This document shows positions 22,092 through 33,299 of a DNA stretch of 64,000 nt, in pieces. Numbering within the stretch: the stretch's first letter is position 1; every line of letters begins with the position of its first letter. The position numbers and the translations under genes are program-made. The stretch comes from Asterias amurensis (lineage: Eukaryota; Echinodermata; Asteroidea; Forcipulatida; Asteriidae): positions 2,914,001 to 2,978,000 of the forward strand of contig NC_092654.1 of the NCBI RefSeq assembly GCF_032118995.1. Direction: 5' to 3'. The notes under the pieces were generated by a model. That model saw only the letters and a program-made list of their open reading frames with translations. It had not been told where the DNA came from and did no database searches.

Positions 22092-22520
22092 AGGTTTTAC
22101 TTTTACCTACTTCCATTCACATACATGTAAAGAGGTCAAAGTAAAGATATGGCCTGGTATGAAGCTTTCCAATGTAATGTTAAGATAGTATTCAATCTTC
22201 TAAACTTAATTTCCTGTTGACGTTATTGCTGTTGAAAATTTTTACTGACAAAATTTGTTTTTAATAAATGTAATGAACAAAATAAGTATTGCCCAGTGTT
22301 TTGTGACTGTTAAATACATTAAAGGAATGGTCTGTATTTAAGGGTTAAAGCAGTAACGAGTTAAATATTTTATATTTACATTTTATTCTACTATTAGTAT
22401 TAGTTGACGGGCAGAGATAATATCGGGCAGAGATAATATCGAGCAAACAGACAATATCTCTGACATTGCACGGGCAGAGACATGACGAAGAGTGACTGCC
22501 TAATTTAAAAAAAAAACCTG
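22092..22520. repeat. Intron DNA with short tandem GGGCAGAGATAATATC
   Basis: At 22410-22445 GGGCAGAGATAATATC is repeated twice in a row, with a third related unit at about 22460-22490 (ACAATATCTCT, GGGCAGAGACATG). The rest is AT-rich intron of the AT-hook gene with nothing recognisable. Confidence 0.6.
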
Positions 22521-23091
22521 TGAAGTAAACATATTTTTCTGCTCAAATTTGATTCTAGTGCCGCTATTAAATTTGGCTAAAATTTTGTATTTTTAACAGC
22601 AATTGTATTTGCTGCCCTCTATTGACAAAAAAGCGTCAATCAATTAACAAATAGTATATTTATAACATGTAGTTGACATCACTGTCTCAACAATGATGTA
22701 CTTGCTCCCAATGTCATCCATTGTCTGAATTGTAAATCTCACACTATTACTACTAATGACCTTATTCTGGAGGTCTTTTAATATTTGATCAAAGAGTTAG
22801 AATTAAAAGCATTGCAAGCGCATGTAAAGCAACAGAAAATAACAAATGAAATGTCATGTTGTCTTAGATTTTCAGATAAAAAAAAAATTTGTAGTGACTA
22901 ATTCTGATCTCAGTTAAAATAATAATTCAAAATGTAATGTCAAATTTCCATACACATTGTCTAGCATTATGTGTCTATGTGTAAATTCACATAAAAATAA
23001 ATTTATTCACCATGCACTTTGGAGTCATGTCATTACTACACAAAGCATATTAAATGAAATATACTCGCCCCAAAAAACTCTCTTTAATTAA

Positions 23092-23456
23092 AGCCATTAT
23101 ACACTTTCGGTAAACAGTATTGTCCAAGTCCCACACTTCGTGTATCACAACTTATATATAAAACAACAAACCAGTGAAAATTTAGGCTCAATCGGTCATC
23201 GGAGTTGGGAGAAAATAACAGGAAAACCCACTCTTGTTTCCGCTCGTTTCAGCGTGTCATGACATGTGTTTAAAATAAATCCGTAATTCTTGCTAACGAG
23301 AATTTATATTGTTTTACCGTTTTCTCAAAAAATAAAGCATTTCATGGACTAATATTTCAAGAGAAGTCTTTTACCATTACCTTCTGTAAACCCTGTAAAT
23401 TATTTGTAAATCTGTGAACTTTTTTTTTTTTTCTGAACCGAAAGGGTCCAATGGCT
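23092..23456. mobile_element. TTAA-flanked foldback element, family C
   Basis: Ends AGCCATTATACACTTTCGGT and ACCGAAAGGGTCCAATGGCT are inverted and each is bordered by TTAA (23088-23091, 23457-23460). The interior contains TGACATG and AACGAGAATT stretches and no gene. Ends and TTAA duplication resemble family A, so the two may use the same transposase. It lies in the long first intron of the AT-hook gene. Confidence 0.7.
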
Positions 23457-24365
23457 TTAATTGTTACATGTGGATTCAAAGAAACCGACACTACGCCGAC
23501 TAAACTGCAATATCTGCATATATGGATAATTATCTACGTAAATATTTTGAAATCAATGTTAATTCATCATCTTGTTGCATCCGGATTGAGTACTTTTGGC
23601 AATAAAGTGTTGTTATTTATAAAAAATAAAGAACCACACAAATGTATCTAAACACTTTGTGGTTTTTGTTTCAATGTTCTACATGTTACATGACATAACA
23701 CGGTTCACCATTTTGCAACCAAATGTTGACTTCACAAGCAAGCGACCATGTTAGTTCACAAAGTTGTAAGAAAACCAACAAATTTCGAGGGATATTTGTG
23801 TGAAGTATTTGTTCTTAATAGAAATCCAAACAGAAATAATTATTCACATAAAATATCTCTCTATTCTAAATGAAAAAATATTTTAAAACATGTTTCCAAA
23901 CATCTTTTCATAAAAATGCTTTTAAAGGCCTGAGGTTCCCAACCCAAAGGCAACATGTCCCTTTCATTGATTTGTTTGCATATTGCCTTGAAATTTGTAA
24001 TTTTACTTTCTGGTTACAAACTGTATATGTACATGCTAAAAAAACAATAATTCAGTGGAGCAAACCACACTTAAGACTTAACTCTGTTTCCTGGTACTGT
24101 AAAAGCAAGAATTTTGCAAATAGGGCATCTAAAAAAAAAAATACAAATTGTTTTTAAGGATATATATATCTTTTCAAGAATTGTGTACGAATAGAATTTA
24201 GAAATATTTGATTCCACAAAAATTTTAGTTTTCTTTCAACTTGTCTCCGGTTTTTCAGTAATGCATGGGACTTGCAGAGTCTATTAGGCCGGTTACAAAA
24301 TATTACAAAGTCTTGCTTCTAGAGTCTTGGTTAAAGATGCTCAAGTGATGTACATGTAGGCTAAA

Positions 24366-24540
24366 ACAACCTAACCGCTATCTAAACCGCTATCACCCAA
24401 CGTAGCACTTGTCACTAGAGAGAGGACGCTATCATTCCTGTGACCACTATCATCGGGAACTAACATTTTGTTGTGGCGATAGCTGTTACAGAAATGATAG
24501 CGCCCTCTAGTGGCGAGTGGTTTAAATGGCGTTTATAGGT
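24366..24540. repeat. Foldback element with CTCF-like site
   Basis: The arms pair CACTAGAGAGAGGACGCTAT (from about 24412) with the inverse ATAGCGCCCTCTAGTG (24498-24512), continuing through ATCATTCCTGT / ACAGAAATGAT and AACATTTTGTT. On the minus strand 24513-24500 reads CCACTAGAGGGCGC, which fits the vertebrate CTCF consensus CCASYAGRKGGCRS at every position. Confidence 0.55.
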
Positions 24541-25569
24541 AATCGTGACTACATTGCTGGAGAGTCTTCAAACAAAAACTAGGATTTGCTTTGTAGGTGG
24601 TGAGGCTACGGTGTTGTACCTTTAAAATTTCATGAATTTACCTTCAAAACTTCATTCCTTTAAAGACAAGTATCCATCGTGAACTTCTGTATTCCAATGG
24701 AAACGAAGGTTGGAACAGGATAACACTAGGCGTTTATATTAGTCCTTTGCACTGGAACTGACCGCATACACTCACTGTCACACGAGGGCGCCTAAAAAGG
24801 AACCATTAAAGGAAGAGTAAGATGATGTTTTAAAGGTACAGTATACATGTAATATGTTTGAATTTGGGAGAAAAATCTACATGGCTGGCAGGCCTAGCTC
24901 AAATTGTTTAATGGACCAGGCTAAGATTGTTGTACAATAAGAATGAGAATCAAAACGAGAAAAAAAATTCTACGTCAGAGCAACAATACATCTTTTTGTA
25001 TTGTGTACATTTAATTATATGTATGCATTAAAATTAGGCCTAATATAAAAAAAAGAAATTTCCTTTTATTTTTGTTCTAAGTTATTTAATTTATAGGACA
25101 TGAAAAAGTGTTTGCGGGATTACACAGGGACTGTGAATGATAGGATCCATATTTCCTCCATGGCTGTAGTTGTACTTGTACAGTGTATTTTGTGGAAATT
25201 GTGTACGTGTTCACATAAAATTAGCCTATGCCTTGATTTGAAGTTGAAGAACTTGATTGAACTGAAATAGAACTTGAACTGAACCTGAAGTTGAACATAA
25301 AAACACTCAAACCTTTGGAGGACAGCTCTGTACAGATTGTACGGTGTATACATTTTTTACCATAATATAAAAAAGTATTCATGTTTATCTGATTTTCGTT
25401 TTGATGTTTTGTACATCCACACACAGTACACACCAGCAAATCGAATGACGCCCTCTATTGGTATAAAGTCAATTTTCATATAAAACCCAATTTTAGCCTT
25501 GCCACCTCATAAATATACACAGTCATGTTTAAAGCCTATACTTATTAGACCAACGAATGTCAACTTACC

Positions 25570-25660
25570 TCTTAATTCTTCCGTATAATCCAGAATATGA
25601 GCTCACAACTTCGAAGCAAATTAGTATCAGCGGGACTAAACATGGCGACGGAATACTATG
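25570..25660 (-). promoter_or_regulatory. Putative non-coding first exon of the AT-hook gene
   Basis: The minus strand carries AAGAATTAAGAG|GTAAGT, a near-perfect donor at 25568-25563. With the acceptor at 21632 this gives a 3.9-kb 5'UTR intron. A short upstream frame (ATG TTT AGT ..., 23 codons) ends in TAA just before the donor. The exon's 5' boundary is estimated from the promoter elements next to it. Confidence 0.5.
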
Positions 25661-25690
25661 ATGTCACGTGGACCAATCAGCGCGTGAGTT
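25655..25690. promoter_or_regulatory. CCAAT / E-box promoter element cluster
   Basis: GATGTCACGTGGACCAATCAGCGCG contains an E-box CACGTG and a CCAAT box (ATTGG on the minus strand) in a locally CpG-containing stretch without TATA. It lies directly upstream of the putative first exon and may serve both strands. Confidence 0.5.
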
Positions 25691-26821
25691 GGTCGTTTAA
25701 GAGGCAGCCTCTAAATCTACCAATGAGGGCGCTGTTTAGAATTCACGAAATGGTTCAAAAACTTTGAAAACATGCTCTTTATCTTTATATACACTTTTTG
25801 TATTATAAAGGATTCAAAACGTGATATGTTTCGGTGACTTTTCCCTAAGATTAGATTAATATGGTTTGTGCTGTGGAAAGACTCGGCCTTTTCCGTACCG
25901 TCAGCCAAATCCTGAGAGTTGCATGGACAAATTGTACCATTAGAGGGCGTTTTCTCTTTTTGTCTCAGCTTTTGTTCTTTTCCCCCATTCGCACTGTACT
26001 TTGTTCGAAAAACTAAATAATAACACAAAAGTATGTTACCTGTTAACCGAAGCTTATTAAGGAGCTCTGCAATTGTTGGCCTTTAATTATTTTATTGTTT
26101 TACAAAATAAAATTTAGAAACATTGTTGGTATAGGTCTAGACAGAAATGTTTTCACAAAATGAGGAGTTTTGTGTATTTTTGAAAACTTGACCGAAGTTT
26201 TTTTTTATACTAATAAACCGTTGCTCTTTTACACCATCAGGACCAAAACTTTTTAAAAATGTTGAGTTCAAGATGCTTCTAATTACGAAAACAGATCTGT
26301 GTTCATCTAGCCTCACAGAGTAATGAGGGCGCCAAAACGTCCTTTGAATATTGCACTTTTCATTGTTTCCTATTATTGTTTAGCCAATATTAATTAAATA
26401 TAGGTCCTAACCTAACGCTAAGTATTGTGAGATAGGAGAGTTGGCTATAGTTAAAAGCACACAATTTATTGCGTGTTGAGACTAGTTTCATTTCGGTTTG
26501 GTCACTCATAATCTGAAAAACACCTTTAATAACATCTCGCAACCATTTTGGCCGTTGGCGGGCGTACAAAAGTCCTCTGATTTTAAAAGGCATTAAGCCC
26601 GGTTTGGAATGCTTAATGGATTGTTTTCTTGTCGGTGACAACATTGCAAGATTATACTATAAATTCTTGTTCTATAGGCCTACAAAATCTGGCTGAGTAA
26701 ACCAACATCCGGAGGCCTGGATAACTGAATGACACCTTCGATCATCAGCCTTTACGACAATAATTACATTTCAATACTACTATCCATGTGGCTATTAATA
26801 ATGTTATTTAGTAGGGCCTAT

Positions 26822-26889
26822 CCTAGACTGGACCCCTGTCTTTATCCGCAATGACTCAAAGAATGACGTCAGATGTTCAGGCTAGGCCT
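26822..26889 (-). repeat. Short deleted copy of repeat family E
   Basis: Read on the minus strand it starts TAGCCTGAACATCTGACGTC and ends GGATAAAGACAGG, joining the two ends of the longer copies at 10566 and 47362 with the middle missing. Confidence 0.55.
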
Positions 26890-27085
26890 ATCCGAACAAT
26901 GACGTGTAAGAATGATTTTACCTGGTGATGAGGTCTCATGAGTGAGGGCGCCCTACAGTCTGATCGCCGTTTGTGTGGTTTGTACTTGCACCCAGCCAAA
27001 CAGAATACAATTTCATACACAAAGAGAACAAATTGGGAGAATGTCTTTGCTTTACAAACGGGTAATTTAAATAATAAGTTCCATC

Positions 27086-27310
27086 ACATAATAGATGTTA
27101 AATTTGCATCGGGATAACGAATATTGATTTTGGTCTTTACCCAAGTAGGCATACACCGGTGTGTGTTAGCGCTGCAGTGCACTGTATAGTCCTGTACACA
27201 AATATCACAGATATATTACTCGGGTGGGATTCGAACCCACGAAGTTTCATCACATCAGCACCAAACCTTCGACATCGGAAAATTTGAATCTACCAACAGA
27301 TATTTGAATT
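27086..27310 (-). repeat. tRNA-derived SINE-like repeat, family G (copy 2)
   Basis: Second copy of the family described at 8055; it carries ATTACTCGGGTGGGATTCGA and the minus-strand B box. The 3' part has diverged. Confidence 0.55.
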
Positions 27311-28540
27311 TTTCAATTCATCAAATTCAATCGAAGCATGAGCAAGATCCAGGTTAAATACTTTGGTCTCGCCGTGGATTTTTGACAAATGACCTTTTAT
27401 TGTCCAATAAAGCGGTTTCTACAGTTGCTCATTAATTTACTCGCTTATAAATTTAATAAAGAAGATTGTGACAAAACAAATGAGCCATTTTCTTAAATAA
27501 TAAGTGCGTGGGTGTCTTACATTCTCAGACATGAAATGTGAACCATTATTATCAAGTATAGGCTTACAAATGATTATTAAAACCGATTGAAACCTTTGTA
27601 ACTTGTTATGACCGTTCAGATGTGTTCATTGTTCACCTCCCTTTATGACATCTTATTGATGCCTTACATTTAGACGGTTTCCCCCAGAAAAAAAAAATGT
27701 CTCAGAACATCACAGCAGCGGTTGTGCCGGCCATTAATATTCGACATTCCTTGTTGCGCCATCGGTTGACAATGCTTGAGTTAATGACTCCAAAGAGTTT
27801 TATATTAAAAAGTTACTGTTTTAACGGAGAGGAAATTGCGCGGGAGTCCTTGTCGTGAATATCCACAAGTCACGATGAATCAACCCAAAATTAATAATTT
27901 TTTGTTTCAAAATGAGATGTGTATAGAGACATAAGAAAACAGTAATTTTTGGCGGGAAAAGTTTGTCAATAAATCTCATCTGATTCAGCTTTCAATATAT
28001 CTGTCAAGAATTGTTTTACAGGCATGTTATTGTTTGGTGTTAAATTACAATGGTTTTGAGTTACACTCCCATTCCACCAGGCTGGTGCAGAAAACAATTA
28101 AAATATTCCGCAATAAATCTTTAGACAGGGAAATATAAACGCACCACACGTTTATGGATCATCGGACCGTGATTAAAAATAATATATGAATTGATACACA
28201 GAAAATGACCTAGGCGTTACTGGCAGTTCATAACAGGAATGTAGTGTGAAGATTTTGATAGTCCCATAAAAGAAATCAGCATGTACATTGAATGTTGTGC
28301 TTGGCCTAAACTATAGAGTAGTCACAATGTGCAGAGTTGAAGACAGTCCCCTTTATTGCTTTCGTACACTAATTACTTTCCCCTTTAAACTTCAAATCTG
28401 AGCAAATATTGACAATCATCTTGGATGAAGATACATCAGGTTGTACAAGGAGACTCTCCTGTGCTAGAACTGGAATCCTGAGCCTGTAATTGGTTTAATA
28501 TTTGTACTAGAATGACCCGTGTGCAATCTTGTCACACCAT
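27311..28540. other. No gene recognised
   Basis: AT-rich sequence with no convincing exon, RNA gene or element end that I can identify. Confidence 0.4.
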
Positions 28541-28557
28541 CGGGGATGCTGCAACAG

Positions 28558-28690
28558 TATAAAATGTCTCGGCTTTGACTAAATGCGGATCGTGTATGTG
28601 TTCATCACGGGCTGGTGTTGCTACCAAGAAAACCATCTTTAGCAGCTGGAGCTGGTGACTTTGGCAAGTTGATTAGACAACTCGGTAAGT
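28558..28690 (+). promoter_or_regulatory. TATA promoter and short non-coding first exon candidate
   Basis: TATAAAA at 28558-28564 is followed about 120 bp later by CTCG|GTAAGT (donor at 28685). Transcription starting near 28588 would make a leader exon of about 97 bases with no ATG frame running to its end. Which downstream gene it would serve is unknown; the next plus-strand coding gene is the IGF-like gene 19 kb away. Confidence 0.3.
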
Positions 28691-28699
28691 TCACTTTTT

Positions 28700-31110
28700 A
28701 ATTTTTCTAGGTATGCAAATACCGTTGGTTCGAATCCCACCAAAGGATTTACATATGGATTTGTTTCACTATACACAGTGTAGTAAGAGTAAAAACTAAT
28801 AATCTTATTTCGAAGATCAGTTGATCGAATTATGTAAAGTACAATATTTATGTTTCTGGCACACCCTGCTTTTCAACCGTATAGCCCTGGTTCGAATCCA
28901 CCCTGGTCCGAAGCCGTCAAGTGGATTAGATGTCCGTTCACATCCTGAAACTGGACTTTCCACATCACATAATTTTGAAAACTTTAATACTCTGGAATCA
29001 TCGATATTTGTAACAGATTATTGAGTTGCTATAATTATAGGCATACCTTCAACAACACTGGTGTCGTTCTCGCAGGTTTTTCATTCGGAACGTTTAGATA
29101 ATCTTCCTGTCAAGTGAACTCGGCAAAACCCCGCAAGGGAAGAATACACACCAAGCATGGCGACTCTCATACGAACATTGGTTTAACATCTATGATTAAA
29201 TCAAGAACATTGATCAGTAAACTAGACGTCAATACTTATTCTTACTTTCCCCTAGACATTTTGAAATCAGCTTTGTAGGATATGAACCCACAACCCTGTG
29301 AATGCATATCTTGTAGTCTAACCACACCTTGTTAACATGTTACATGGAAATCAAATATCATCACAAAACGCGACCAACTTTTAACAGGTTAATCTTATTG
29401 TATACAACTGCATTATGTAGGATTAAAACAATCAAACGGTTAAAAAAAAAAAAAAAGTATATTTTGCCTGAAAGAAAGTGGCTTGGTTGCTCGTGTAATA
29501 ATTTCTGGCATCCCATCGGGTGATTTTCAAGATGACTGAATGACTGTCATCTGACGGCGACCATCAATCAAAATGTTCACAATCATCCTCTCAGTGGACC
29601 AAAAATGAGTTACACAACAAAGGAAAGACTTGACGAGAAATCAATCTTGTTCTCAGTCCTGTGTACACTCTGTCTTTGATCAGGGATTCTTGGGGGATCA
29701 TCAGGGATACTTGAGGGGTCCCTTGGCAGGGATCCACTCTATAAAGCGAGATCCCCTTTGGTTTTTAATAGCGGCACCAAAGTCCACTTACAAGCACACG
29801 CAGAAAGGCTGGAAGAAAAATCACTTATCTTGCCGAAGTGTTGAAGTGCACGATGTGCACGGATGGTAGGAATGGATAATGGCTGGGTTGGGGGGGGGGG
29901 GGGGGGCACAATTATTACCTGCTAGGGTCCAAAGGTTATCATGTCCCGGGACAAAATGTATGAGATCGGTAGACAATAGTTAAGATTTTGTGATAAGATC
30001 GGATGGGCACGATCTCATAAAGCTGCTTATAAGAACTCAATACTGCTTAACAATATTTTGTTTAACAGCTACCTGAGCGGAATGTTTTCAACTGATATGG
30101 TATTTTAACTTGTAAGGTCTTTGCTGTGCTTATAGCAATTGTTTATGCTTCATGATAGTGGGCCCTGATGTCGATTATACACATTGTGGGTCTTACAAGT
30201 CTTACGATACAGTCAATTCGTAATATGGGACGGTGGCAATTGGTAACGTAATTTTATTACCAATCGTGTGGGATGTGACGAAACCAGCGACAAAGCTGAG
30301 TCAACACAAAGGGTGTGCAGTACTAATTAAGCGGCACACGACGGCACACAGACATTGACGTACATTTATATCAATGAACTTTGCGTAGCTGCGCCGCAAT
30401 GTATGCCAATCAATTTCGGCGGAGTAAATTTTGCACCAAAAAATCAATACTTTTAACACGTACAATACATTCACTGATTAAGATCCAATGTTATTTTGGT
30501 TATTTATAGCAGCTGTATCTTTAAACAAAATCCCAATATGTTGATAGTCTTGATCAACAATTGGTTATTTACGGAGTTAATTAATGGTGGGCATTAGGTG
30601 TTCCACTGTGTGATGGAAAGACAAGATATTGGTTTCGTTTGTTGGGGGCATTGAAGATTTGGGGTTTACTTTTTAAGTGGAATTCACAAGGACAACTTTT
30701 CTGTTATTTCATTATTGTGACGTGTATAATAGGCATGATATGTTATTGTCTCTAATGTGTCTGAATTTTTTTACTCATTCTAATTTTTACCTTTAGTTTT
30801 TAAATAATAAACAACAAGGGAAAAAAGAAACTGACTTGGTAAATTTTTAAATGATTTGGGGTTTAAAAAAAGGAAAAAATGACTAGAGCGGGATTTGAAA
30901 CAAGTACACACTAGGTTCTTTAAGCGCTTTATCACACCCCATGGTACCAAAGCACTCAGTATTTTGTCATGCAATGTATAGAGTGGAGCTGAGTTTTGAG
31001 ACCTATCGTCCTTTTACAGCACCATGCAATTGTTTACAATGGGAGTCAAAAGCACAATATGCTGTCAATCAAACCAGGAACAGTGCACCCATTCTCTTTA
31101 CGATAAGATT
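28700..31110. other. No gene recognised; simple and dispersed repeats
   Basis: Contains a G-run at 29889-29907 and a family F repeat fragment near 30005-30200 (CTCATAAAGCTGCTTATAAG, TGCTTAACAATATTT, GTGCTTATAGCA). Two GGTTCGAATCC boxes near 28730 and 28890 are likely SINE fragments. Confidence 0.4.
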
Positions 31111-31118
31111 AGTGCATA

Positions 31119-31295
31119 ACACACCACACGGGACCAACGGCTTAACGTCCCGTCCGAAGAACAAACAATAATGGTTAAGTGTCTTGCTTAAGAACACAAG
31201 TGTCACGACCCGGAGGAATTGAACCCACACTCTGCTGATCAGAAACACCAGAGTTTGAGTTCGGTGTTCTTAACCACTCGGCCACGACACGCCAC
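31119..31295 (-). repeat. tRNA-derived SINE, family H (copy 1, uninterrupted)
   Basis: On the minus strand it opens with a tRNA-Ser/Leu-like head: GTGGCCGAGTGGTTAAG (A box) and GGGTTCAATTCC (B box), separated by a long variable arm. The tail reads CTTGTGTTCTTAAGCAAGAC, then CGGACGGGACGTTAAGCCGT and CCCGTGTGG. Related copies lie at 33138 and 63515. A tail after the tRNA part marks it as a SINE rather than a working tRNA gene. Confidence 0.7.
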
Positions 31296-33137
31296 AAATC
31301 AGCTGTCGACATGCGTGATTCATCATAGAAGTTCAACAGAGTCTCTCAGTTAGGTCAGGAACGAGCTATGTGTGTATAAAAAATAGTCACAAAAGCACTC
31401 AATATTTTGTTCACCTCCTGTCATTGCAGTTGTTCTCCAAAACATGTTATTTTAATTTGCCGTCATTTACTTTAAGATGTTCCTCAGGCCTTTGTCCCAA
31501 AAGGAAATGTGAATCACATGCCGGCCAGAGGGCTGCATTCAAAATATTTATCAAATAAATCTCAACAAAATAGAACAATTTACCAAAATGAATGTTTGTG
31601 ATTAGAGGTAATTCGTAAGTTCTCCTGGTCAGTATCAATGGAAGCTTGAGTTTAGACTCTCCTGGGTTTACCTTCTACGAGACATGACCTGTTGTAACCA
31701 TGGTGCCCCTCCATGCTATCTAGCTGACCATGTCTTTAATGGGGGTTAACTCCACTAAGGAAGGAAGCTCCATAGAACACATCATAATAGCCTGACGATG
31801 GATACAGAGACACAACCAGGCAGCTGTCAAAGAGAGACAGAGAAAAAAAAAATACAGAATTGATTGTCTTTAAGCTTCTTGGATAATTAAGCGATTTTCT
31901 TCGAGGTAGTGCAATTCCTTCCGGTTTTCCGGGCAGCGGGATCAAGTATTTAGGGACGAGGTTGCTTGGATGGGTATACGTACCCTTAATGCTTGAAAAC
32001 ACCGGGGTTACTGGTTACTGATTCACGCTACAATGAACGTTTTTAATAACTACCCGTAGGCCTCCAGTGTAAAATGCCTAGTCATTGACTCAATGGAGTT
32101 GTTCATGTCCCCGTGGAGTCTAAAAAGGCACACTTATTTTTTGAAACAGGTCGACTATGTTCATGATGCAAGGTTTATCAATTATAATGGATAAGCCTAG
32201 CTTGATATAAGAGACAATCGGAGATGGCACAAACATGTGCAAAAACCTTGAAAGTTTTATCTTGTTGTGGTGAAAAAACACCATGCCACCCCTCAACAAG
32301 TACTAGTAATAATGATTCAGGGCCTATGTTATCCTAAATACCTCGAGTTGGAAGTCAACAACCCCAGGTCACAATATTGGGCACAAATAATTCACCTTAT
32401 CCCTTTTATATGCTCTCGATCTGTCCCTAATAGAATATTTTAGGGGCCTAAACTTAAAGCTGACGCTCTGTTTTCTCCTTATTTATTGGGATACACCTAA
32501 TAAATCCCATTCCCGATCTTTCGTGTATTAATTAAGTTCCGGGAAAGCTGTTTAGCCTACTGAGCCCCCTCTAGAGGGCGGGACATCCTGGGTGCGCCTT
32601 ATGCATTGCAACAGTGCGTTCAGTCCAAAATCGAAATTGGCCGTGTGGTAAGAAATTATGGCTTTTCCTATGCTGATACATGGTTTTGACATGTGTCCCG
32701 CCTCATGATAGATGGGTTGTACCTTATTGGACAGTATATCTTGGACAGTCTATTTGAATGGTTGTGCGATATAGAGGAAGCGCTTTAAAAAAATGGGCTC
32801 GTTTAAGTTTGACTTTGAGGGCGCTGTTGTTCATTTTTTGTGACGCCTAAGATCAGCTGAGGGGTAAAGCGCAACTGTAAAAGTTGAAAAATTGGTTGAA
32901 AACCTTTTCCTTTCAACAACACGGACAAAGTAAAGAAGATTAGATGTTAGTGAACTATGGTCTTATTCATGATCAGAAGACAGGCTGGAGGTTTTTTTTT
33001 AACTCTCTGCTGATCGTTTATGTAGCACTGAAATGGGTTTACAAGGAGCTGCGGCGCCAGGTACTGCCAGAAACACCGATGCAAATCCATTATCTTAGTG
33101 ATGTGTTTAACTGTAAGTGGGTTATTTTACGTACTTT

Positions 33138-33290
33138 ACACACCACACGGGAACCTACGGCTTTGCGTCCATCCATCAATAATTTAGTTGTTGTCTTTCT
33201 AATAATGGCAATGTTAAGAACTGGACTCGAACCAACACTCAACTATTGAGTCCAGTGCGCTTGACCGCTCGGCCACGACCCACACGGGTC
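33138..33290 (-). repeat. tRNA-derived SINE, family H (copy 2)
   Basis: Same orientation as the copy at 31119: CACCACACGGGAACCTACGG, then a tRNA-like part with GGACTCGAACCAACAC and ACCGCTCGGCCACGACCC. The tail between is shortened and diverged. Confidence 0.65.
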
Positions 33291-33299
33291 AGTTTTCTA

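Noticed and set aside
25640-25770. Possible plus-strand gene start ATGGCGACGGAATAC
   Set aside because: The frame is only 42 codons and crosses promoter-type elements; more likely promoter DNA of the minus-strand gene.
31200-31290. Apparent tRNA-Ser/Leu gene
   Set aside because: A and B boxes are present, but the unit is followed by a conserved tail and repeats elsewhere in the window, so it is a tRNA-derived SINE.
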